A stretch of DNA of 64,000 nt, from NCBI GenBank assembly GCA_017887095.1, contig JAGHIT010000094.1, forward strand, positions 1 through 64,000. The letters are read 5' to 3'. The translations under genes and the position numbers were made by a program. Positions 58,565-64,000 of this stretch are shown here, one piece after another. Source of the DNA: Clostridia bacterium. Lineage in GTDB: Bacteria; Bacillota; Clostridia; Christensenellales; Borkfalkiaceae. Within the stretch, counting starts at the first letter, position 1. Every line of letters starts with the position of its first letter. A model generated the notes under the pieces. The model did not search any database. It was not told the origin of the DNA and worked only from the letters and a program-made list of their open reading frames with translations.

Positions 58565-59959
58565 ATGCCCGCATTCAACATGGATCCCAAGAAGCACCCG
58601 ATGCCCTCGCAGGATCCCTTAGTCCGCAATAAAAATTTCAAGGAAGTCGCGCTCGGCTATGACGAGGCGACCGCCATCGAGGAAGCCAAGCGCTGCGTAC
58701 ACTGCAAGAACAAGCCCTGCGTGGCGGGCTGTCCCGTCGCGGTGGACATCCCCGCCTTTATCGAACTCGTCGCAGAGGGGAAGTTTGAGGAGGCGTACGA
58801 GGTCATCCAGCGCACCTCCTCGCTGCCCGCGGTCTGCGGCAGAGTGTGCCCACAGGAGACGCAGTGCGAGGGCAAGTGCACGCGCGGCATCAAGGGCGAG
58901 CCGGTCGGCATCGGCAGACTGGAGCGCTTCGTCGCAGACTGGCATATGAAGAATGGCAGCGCCGAGCCTGTCAAGCCGGAGAGCAACGGGCACAAAGTCG
59001 CGGTCGTCGGGTCTGGCCCTGCGGGGCTGACCTGCGCGGGCGATCTTGCCAAGCGCGGGTATGACGTCACTGTCTTTGAGGCGCTGCACGTTGCGGGCGG
59101 CGTCCTCGTCTATGGCATCCCCGAATTCCGTCTGCCCAAGGACATCGTCCGCCGCGAAGTGGATGGGCTGAAGGCGCTCGGCGTGAAGATCGAAACGGAC
59201 TCTGTCATCGGCAGAGTACTCACGATCGAAGAACTCAAAGAGGAGTACGGCTTCGAGGCGGTGTTCCTCGGCACGGGTGCAGGGCTTCCGAAGTTTATGA
59301 ACATTCCGGGAGAGGGCGCCAAGGGTGTATTCTCTGCAAATGAGTATCTCACGCGTACCAACCTCATGAAGGCGTATGAGGAGGGGAGCGAGACGCCCAT
59401 TCTGCACGCAAAGCGTATCGCGGTCGTGGGCGGAGGAAATGTCGCGATGGACGCCGCAAGATGCGCAAAGCGTCTGGGCGCGGATACCGTGTATATCGTC
59501 TACCGCCGCTCGGAGGCGGAATTGCCCGCACGTCGCGAGGAGGTCGAGCACGCCAAGGAAGAGGAGATCATCTTCAAGCTGCTCACCAACCCCGTCGAGA
59601 TCCTGACGGACAAGGACGACAACGTCGTCGGGCTCAAGTGTATCCAGATGACGCTGGGTGAGCCGGATGCCTCCGGACGCCGCCGTCCCGTCGAGGTCCC
59701 CGGAAGCGAGTTCACGATGGACGTCGACTGCGTTATCATGGCGCTGGGTACGTCGCCCAACCCGCTCTTAAAACAGACGACGTCGGGACTGGAGACGCAG
59801 CGCCGCGGCGAGATCGTCACGGACGAGAACGGCAAGACCAGTCTTGAGGGCGTGTACGCGGGCGGAGACGCCGTCACGGGCGCAGCGACCGTCATTCTCG
59901 CCATGGGCGCGGGCAAGGTTGCCGCCAAGGCGATCGACGAGTATATTCAGGGAAAATAA
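58565..59959 (+). CDS. nfnB: NfnB, large subunit (glutamate synthase small-chain-like)
   Basis: A 464-residue protein: N-terminal 4Fe-4S domain (CVHCKNKPCVAGCPV, about 41-55, and CGRVCPQETQCEGKC), then FAD (VAVVGSGPAGLTCAGDLAKRGYDVTVFE) and NADPH (IAVVGGGNVAMDAARCAKRLGAD, YRRSEAELPARREEVEHA) domains and AGGDAVTGAATVILAMGAG. Homologous to the glutamate synthase small chain; a stand-alone homotetrameric role is possible, but linkage to nfnA favours NfnB. GC-rich codon use suggests strong expression. Confidence 0.9.
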   Translation: MPAFNMDPKKHPMPSQDPLVRNKNFKEVALGYDEATAIEEAKRCVHCKNKPCVAGCPVAVDIPAFIELVAEGKFEEAYEVIQRTSSLPAVCGRVCPQETQCEGKCTRGIKGEPVGIGRLERFVADWHMKNGSAEPVKPESNGHKVAVVGSGPAGLTCAGDLAKRGYDVTVFEALHVAGGVLVYGIPEFRLPKDIVRREVDGLKALGVKIETDSVIGRVLTIEELKEEYGFEAVFLGTGAGLPKFMNIPGEGAKGVFSANEYLTRTNLMKAYEEGSETPILHAKRIAVVGGGNVAMDAARCAKRLGADTVYIVYRRSEAELPARREEVEHAKEEEIIFKLLTNPVEILTDKDDNVVGLKCIQMTLGEPDASGRRRPVEVPGSEFTMDVDCVIMALGTSPNPLLKQTTSGLETQRRGEIVTDENGKTSLEGVYAGGDAVTGAATVILAMGAGKVAAKAIDEYIQGK

Positions 59960-59978
59960 GCGATCTTAAGGAAAAACG

Positions 59979-60003
59979 GCGGCGCACACAGCGCCGCTTA
60001 TTT
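59979..60003 (+). terminator. Weak terminator after nfnB
   Basis: GCGGCGC (59979-59985) pairs with GCGCCGC (59991-59997) around ACACA, then TTATTT. Confidence 0.5.
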
Positions 60004-60017
60004 CTTGGAGGAGGCGA

Positions 60018-60779
60018 ATGTCGGATTGGTTTACTGTGGAGCAAATCGAGGCGGATACCTATGTGATCAGCAAGCCGAAGCATTGGGAAGAGACGCATTG
60101 TTACCTGCTTTGCGGAAGCGAGCGTGCCATCCTGATCGACACGGGCTTGGGAGTGGAAAATATCCGGGAGATCGTCGGCAGGTTGACAAATCTTCCTATT
60201 GTCGTCATCCTTACGCATGCGCATTGGGATCACATTGGCGGGCTTGGTCAATTTGAAACCTTCGCCGTTCATGAGGAGGAAGTGCTTTGGCTGAAAAAAT
60301 TTCCGCTCTCGCTCTCGGTCGTCAGGCGCAGTCTTGCGGAGAAACCGTGCGACTTTCCGCCTCAGTTTGACGTACAATCCTACCGTATTTTTCATGGTAA
60401 ACCGCAACGACTTTTGCATGACGGCGACCGGCTGGAACTTGGAAACAGGACGCTGTCTGTCCTGCACACGCCGGGGCATTCTCCCGGACATTGTTGCTTT
60501 TTTGAAGAAGTGCGTGGGAATCTGTTTACAGGCGATCTCATTTACAGCGGGTGCCTGGATGCGTTTTATCCGACGACCGATCCCGTTGCGTTCTGGCATT
60601 CTGTGAAGCGTGTGCAGCGGCTAAATGTCAGACGCATTCTGCCTGGACATCACGGTATGCGACTCCTGCCCGATTTCATCGGACACATCGAAGCAGCGTT
60701 TTCAGAACTTGCCCGGAAGGGGTGGTTGCACCACGGAAGTGGATGCTATGATTTCGGGGATTTTCGCATTCGACTTTGA
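60018..60779 (+). CDS. Metallo-beta-lactamase-fold hydrolase
   Basis: A 253-residue cytoplasmic metallo-hydrolase. The dinuclear metal motif is H67-A-H69-W-D71-H72 (LTHAHWDHIGG). LHTPGHSPGHCCFF, FTGDLIYSG and LPGHHGMRLLP supply further ligands. It looks like the glyoxalase II-related group, but the substrate cannot be read from sequence. GGAGGAGG precedes the ATG. Confidence 0.85.
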   Translation: MSDWFTVEQIEADTYVISKPKHWEETHCYLLCGSERAILIDTGLGVENIREIVGRLTNLPIVVILTHAHWDHIGGLGQFETFAVHEEEVLWLKKFPLSLSVVRRSLAEKPCDFPPQFDVQSYRIFHGKPQRLLHDGDRLELGNRTLSVLHTPGHSPGHCCFFEEVRGNLFTGDLIYSGCLDAFYPTTDPVAFWHSVKRVQRLNVRRILPGHHGMRLLPDFIGHIEAAFSELARKGWLHHGSGCYDFGDFRIRL

Positions 60780-60985
60780 ATGCCCCATAATTAAATATGG
60801 TCAGGGAATATAAGCAATGCGCCCGTCGTTCTCTGAACGGCGGGCGTGCAAATTGATAGCGGAATTTATAGTTGCGTTCTGCGCGGCACCTTGGCAAAAG
60901 GGACTATCTTCATTTACAATATGTCCCGTGAAAGTGATCGACCACACATAACCGCGCAAAAAAGGGGACTTTTGCAACAAAAGTA
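60780..60985. other. Gene-free stretch with short hairpins
   Basis: GCCCGTCGTTC/GAACGGCGGGC (60821-60845) is a good hairpin without a T-tract and may end the hydrolase transcript. GGGAC/GTCCC near 60900-60927 and GCAAAA/TTTTGC near 60955-60975 are weaker. No ORF. Confidence 0.45.
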
Positions 60986-61727
60986 AGAGGCGTATCTCGC
61001 GATACGCCTCTATTTTCGTGGTGTTTCCATCGTTATAGTCCGTTATTCCGAAAAGTTCTCATTCTCGGGTCTACTTACACTTTTCAGCCGAAAATCCTTT
61101 CGTTCTTGTTGGCTGAACCCCTGACCTTTGATAAGAAAATTTCTTTCCCTTTGGCGAACCATTTTCTCTTTGATCGATCTTGATAGGGGGTCATCTTCGC
61201 TGCCATTCCTCTCAGAAAATCTTTCTCTGTTCAGGATTCACATTTCTTTCAAATGCTTATCTCTGCTCCAGATTTATTTTCCTTGATTCCTTCAGCCTTC
61301 GGATATGTCTCAGTTATGTAATCTGATTTTTGATCTTACCGTTTCAGATGCTTTGGATTTTCCTACTTCGGTTTGATCTTTCGTCATTTTACTTACTTGA
61401 GATGATCCTTTCAGATCTTAAAGAGATGGATGGAATCCCACGCAACGAGTGAGCTACCGTTCAGCTGCGATCCCTTTTGGTTTCCGTACGCAAAACTTTG
61501 TGTCTGCGGGTGGATTGCATTTCCTTTGATAAGGTATTCAAAAGCTCTCTTTTTATTTCTTGTGTTCCTTCTTCCTTTCCTTGATTCCTTCCTGTATCCG
61601 ATTTGCTTGAAAATCGTCCCGCAGAGAATACATTTGGTTTCTTGTTCAGTTCAAAGAATACAAGTTTTATTGAGATTCCTTTTGCGTTCCTTCTCTTTGG
61701 ATTGCTTTTGGCTTCTCCCTTGTTGTG
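60980..61727 (-). ncRNA. Candidate large structured non-coding RNA (~740 nt)
   Basis: The minus strand has a near-perfect promoter just upstream, a terminator-type hairpin at the far end and no credible ORF. The transcript is purine-rich with many small stems joined by A-rich segments. Visible helices (plus coordinates) are: TGTAT/ATACA (61593-61597/61628-61632) enclosing CGATTT/AAATCG (61599-61604/61611-61616), CTTGT/ACAAG (61640-61644/61660-61664), CGCA/TGCG near 61441-61469 enclosing AGCT/AGCT, TTCAGCC/GGCTGAA (61083-61089/61111-61117) with an inner stem, and GAAAAGT/ACTTTTC (61050-61056/61079-61085). Size and style recall known giant Firmicutes RNAs (ROOL, GOLLD, OLE), but I cannot assign it. 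Confidence 0.6.
60986..61011 (-). terminator. Terminator of the candidate RNA
   Basis: AGAGGCGTATC (60986-60996) pairs perfectly with GATACGCCTCT (61001-61011) around TCGC. On the minus strand TACTTTTGTT follows; on the plus strand ATTTTC. Confidence 0.65.
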
Positions 61728-61732
61728 CCTTT

Positions 61733-61760
61733 ATTATAACACGGATTTTTCAGTTGTCAA
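61733..61760 (-). promoter_or_regulatory. Consensus promoter of the candidate RNA
   Basis: Minus strand TTGACA (61760-61755), 16 bases, TATAAT (61738-61733). Both hexamers are perfect. Confidence 0.75.
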
Positions 61761-61841
61761 TAGTTTTTCTGAAAAAAATTTTAAATTTTTGTAACTTTTT
61801 TTCTTTAATTGGTTTTGTTAAAATACAGCGAATAAGACGGC

Positions 61842-62582
61842 TCAGAAGGGCTTTGCGTTATAGCTTTCCAAATAGCGGTTGATGCGCGGGAAATCTGAAG
61901 GAGTGATGATACTGATTGCTTTTTCTCCGAATACGCCGTTTTCCGTAACGATAACCGCAAGGAGATTTTTCTTTTCCTCAAAGGCAACAAACACCTCAAA
62001 GACGGTCGCATCCTGGCTCATGATGACGTAGCGTTCTAAAACCGATTCATGCAGAATGTCGCGTACGGGCGTCCCTGTAAAAAAGTGATTGATATCGTCT
62101 CCTGACTTGACGCGTGCCTCGATCTCCGCATAAAGTCCATATGAGTTGATCACGCCGACCATCGTCCCGTGGTCATATACGACAAGAGATTTCTGCCATT
62201 TTTCGCGGAAGGCTTCTACCGCAGTTAGGATGGGCCTGTCGGCAAAGACGGATGCAACTGGCTTGATTTTGATTGCATCTATGAGGCGGGGCGGGCGACA
62301 AATCAATGCTTCGATAAATTCGATCATCTGTACAACATCGTCGCATGGTACTGCTATAACTGTCTCATCTGTGGAGCCGGCAGAACGGTGTACGATCGCG
62401 TTACGGAGTTTTCCATAGTCGATCAGTTCCGCTGCATATCGTCGTACCGTGATATCGACGTCGCTGCATTTTTTGACGAGATCAGTGAAGTTCATCGCTG
62501 CCTTTACGCCATGAATAAGTTTAAGCTGCGCCTCGATGCGGTTATAACTGTGCAAAAACCGCGAGGCATTGGATATATCCAT
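61842..62582 (-). CDS. HEPN-like domain fused to a CBS pair, copy 2
   Basis: A 246-residue paralogue of the protein at 55.7 kb. The helical N-terminal domain carries KLRNAIVHRS with R60-N61 and H65 in the same RN-x3-H form; the C-terminal half (about 105-246) resembles a CBS pair (VASVFADRPILTAVEAF, SLVVYDHGTMVGVINSYGL, DATVFEVFVAFEEKKNLLAVIV). AGGAGGTGA precedes ATG 62582, so unlike copy 1 it has a normal ribosome-binding site. The candidate RNA promoter lies about 80 bases beyond its stop, on the same strand. Confidence 0.72.
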   Translation of the reverse strand: MDISNASRFLHSYNRIEAQLKLIHGVKAAMNFTDLVKKCSDVDITVRRYAAELIDYGKLRNAIVHRSAGSTDETVIAVPCDDVVQMIEFIEALICRPPRLIDAIKIKPVASVFADRPILTAVEAFREKWQKSLVVYDHGTMVGVINSYGLYAEIEARVKSGDDINHFFTGTPVRDILHESVLERYVIMSQDATVFEVFVAFEEKKNLLAVIVTENGVFGEKAISIITPSDFPRINRYLESYNAKPF

Positions 62583-62719
62583 AGTCACCTCCTGAAAAAA
62601 GTATACCATATGTTTCTTGTTTTGACAAGAGGGTTCGGCTTTTTTCGACATCCACTGACACCTTGTCGCACGAATCGCGTCCGGGCAGCTGCTACAATAA
62701 CTGGCACGGAGCAGAGAGA

Positions 62720-63694
62720 ATGATCGTCTATGTGGAAGCTGTATTTGCTGAAAACAGTCTGCTTGACGGGTTGCTGCTGTATCTTTCCGTCAAGTGTGCG
62801 CGGGGAAAGGCGAGTCTGCGTAATTTGCTTGTCGCTGCATCGCTGGGAGGAATACAGGCTGTTATCTTTCCGCTGCTCGATCTTCCCGTCTGGGCGGCAT
62901 ACCCGGTCAAATTTCTGGGCGGGACGCTCCTTGCCGTGGTGGCTGTCAGGAAAGGGAATATAAGACAGTATCTCATTACGGTTGCAGTTTTTTTTCTTCT
63001 GACCTTTGCGCTTGGCGGTCTGTTGACGGCAGTGTATTCCTTTTTTGGGATTGAAACTGCTGACGGTACAGGTTTTTATGTGGAACGCGCGCCCGTCGCG
63101 CTCGTCTTTTCCGTCGCCATGATCTTTTTGATCGCTGTATTGAAGGGGGCGCAGGCACTATATCGGCATCGCAGGATAGAGCAAAATATCTTTGTGTGCG
63201 TTTTGGAACATGGCGAAAAAAAAGTGGTTTGGCGCGGATTTGCGGACAGCGGCAACTGTCTGCAATTTCGCGGACGGCCGGTCGGCGTTATCTCTGCGAC
63301 GGGCGCATTTGCGCTCTTCGGTGCGCACCCCAAAGCCGTGGGGAGGATCAGGGTGGGAACCGTCAACGGTGGTACCGAGCGTCCCGTGTTTTCATGCGAA
63401 CGGCTTCGGGTAGACGGAAGGATCTATTCCGGCGTCTATCTTACCATTGGGGATGTCGGAACACGCTATCAGTTGTTATTACATACAGCATGGACGGAGG
63501 GGAAATATGACCATACTCGGGGTGCTCAAACAATGGCTAAGCAACGTGCGGGGCGGAGAGAACGTTATCCATTATCTTTGCGGGAGCGAGGCGCTCCCTC
63601 TTCCGCTGTCGGCGGAGGAGGAAGAGGAATTGCTCACGAAGATGGAACGCGAAGAGGAGGTGGAGACGGTCAAGGCGAAGCTGATCGAACATAA
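62720..63694 (+). CDS. spoIIGA: Sigma-E processing peptidase SpoIIGA, C-terminally extended
   Basis: SpoIIGA is the membrane aspartic protease that activates pro-sigma-E in the mother cell after a SpoIIR signal. Five or so N-terminal helices (about 1-145) precede the protease domain with the active DSGN motif ([10 protein letters not shown], Asp176). The family normally ends near the sigE start, but this frame runs 188 bases into sigE, adding a Gly/Arg-rich tail (from about residue 263) that looks like out-of-frame sequence. The true stop may have been lost, or there is a frameshift. ATG 62720 is the family start [12 protein letters not shown]. Confidence 0.88.
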   Translation: MIVYVEAVFAENSLLDGLLLYLSVKCARGKASLRNLLVAASLGGIQAVIFPLLDLPVWAAYPVKFLGGTLLAVVAVRKGNIRQYLITVAVFFLLTFALGGLLTAVYSFFGIETADGTGFYVERAPVALVFSVAMIFLIAVLKGAQALYRHRRIEQNIFVCVLEHGEKKVVWRGFADSGNCLQFRGRPVGVISATGAFALFGAHPKAVGRIRVGTVNGGTERPVFSCERLRVDGRIYSGVYLTIGDVGTRYQLLLHTAWTEGKYDHTRGAQTMAKQRAGRRERYPLSLRERGAPSSAVGGGGRGIAHEDGTRRGGGDGQGEADRT

Positions 63695-64000
63695 TCTTAG
63701 ATTGGTCGTATATATCTCGCGCAAATTTGAGAATACGGGCGTCGATCCCGATGATCTGATTTCAATCGGAACGATAGGCTTGATCAAAGCAATCAATTCC
63801 TTCCGACGCGATAAAAATATCAAGCTCGCCACCTATGCTTCACGCTGCATTGAGAATGAAATTCTGATGCATTTAAGAAGGACTGTTAAGCTTAAAAGTG
63901 AAGTCTCCTTTGATGAGCCGCTTAACACCGACTTTGAAGGGAACGAACTGCTTCTTTCCGATATCCTTGGTACGGACAGTGAAACGGTCTATGGCGGCGT
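63507..64000 (+). CDS. sigE: Sporulation sigma factor sigma-E (truncated by window end)
   Basis: The frame from ATG 63507 (after GGAGGGG) gives [65 protein letters not shown] and [12 protein letters not shown], nearly the sequence of mother-cell sigma-E. Region 2 is complete; regions 3-4 lie beyond the window. An acidic N-terminal stretch (about 1-40) corresponds to the pro-sequence removed by SpoIIGA. Confidence 0.96.
   Translation, partial: MTILGVLKQWLSNVRGGENVIHYLCGSEALPLPLSAEEEEELLTKMEREEEVETVKAKLIEHNLRLVVYISRKFENTGVDPDDLISIGTIGLIKAINSFRRDKNIKLATYASRCIENEILMHLRRTVKLKSEVSFDEPLNTDFEGNELLLSDILGTDSETVYGG

Noticed and set aside
58619-59551. A 310-codon minus-strand ORF opposite nfnB
   Set aside because: Antisense shadow of a strongly biased coding sequence; no start signals or known domain.
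60819-60849. Hairpin after the metallo-hydrolase gene as a terminator
   Set aside because: The stem is good, but there is no T-tract on either strand; kept only as a hairpin note.
61430-61882. A 150-codon plus-strand ORF rich in Phe, Leu and Cys
   Set aside because: It covers the candidate RNA's promoter and part of a gene on the other strand, has no ribosome-binding site and looks like the complement of purine-rich RNA sequence, not a membrane protein.
1-64000. CRISPR arrays, insertion sequences, prophage or an rRNA operon
   Set aside because: No regularly spaced repeats, transposase, integrase or rRNA sequence was seen in any part of the window.

Overview
The window looks like part of the chromosome of an anaerobic, endospore-forming member of the Clostridia, perhaps a gut organism. 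The evidence is a complete spoIIIA operon, spoIVB, spoIIGA-sigE, a GerW/YtfJ-family gene, a six-subunit Rnf complex, an NfnAB-type transhydrogenase pair, a Firmicutes-type LexA and sugar-degradation genes. GC is intermediate. The exact lineage cannot be read from the sequence.

Layout. 0.2-4.5 kb: fucO and an intracellular GH51 arabinofuranosidase, each a single-gene unit. 4.6-19.4 kb: a sporulation and housekeeping block (spoIIIAA-AH, yqhY, nusB, folD, ispA, dxs, tlyA, nadK, argR, recN, spoIVB, a D-Ala-D-Ala carboxypeptidase). accBC, xseAB and spo0A, often found in this block, are absent from it. 19.5-26.4 kb: lysA, an M50 protease, scpAB, spore genes, rluB and a nitroreductase. 26.5-32.5 kb: lexA, then an accessory stretch with gene relics (a LacI/hisA mosaic, a Fic fragment, a frameshifted xylB) beside an L-fucose/L-arabinose isomerase-family gene and a GNAT gene. 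32.6-38.2 kb: two tRNA-Leu genes, polA-coaE-transglycosylase, and two paralogous membrane-anchored XRE regulators. 38.3-45.7 kb: the rnf operon on the minus strand, divergent from a flavin thioredoxin-reductase-like protein that lacks an NADPH site and a TtcA-like enzyme. 45.7-54 kb: tandem CNNM-CBS proteins, an RNA methyltransferase, a MarR-ABC pair and minDE. 54-64 kb: two DegV proteins, an inactivated nitrilase-fold protein, nfnAB, a metallo-hydrolase, two HEPN-like/CBS paralogues, a gene-free stretch that looks like a ~740-nt non-coding RNA on the minus strand, and spoIIGA-sigE running off the end.

The most interesting signals are these. (1) At many genes the -10 box ends exactly 6 bases before the start codon and no Shine-Dalgarno is present, which implies common leaderless mRNAs. 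(2) A candidate large structured RNA lies directly downstream of a HEPN-like/CBS gene, and a second HEPN-like/CBS paralogue sits 6 kb away. (3) A tRNA-Leu has the unusual AAG anticodon. (4) A decayed hisA piece is embedded in inverse orientation in a truncated LacI gene that still has its operator.

Rnf and Nfn together point to ferredoxin-based energy conservation. The ferredoxin-type thioredoxin reductase would draw on the same electron pool.
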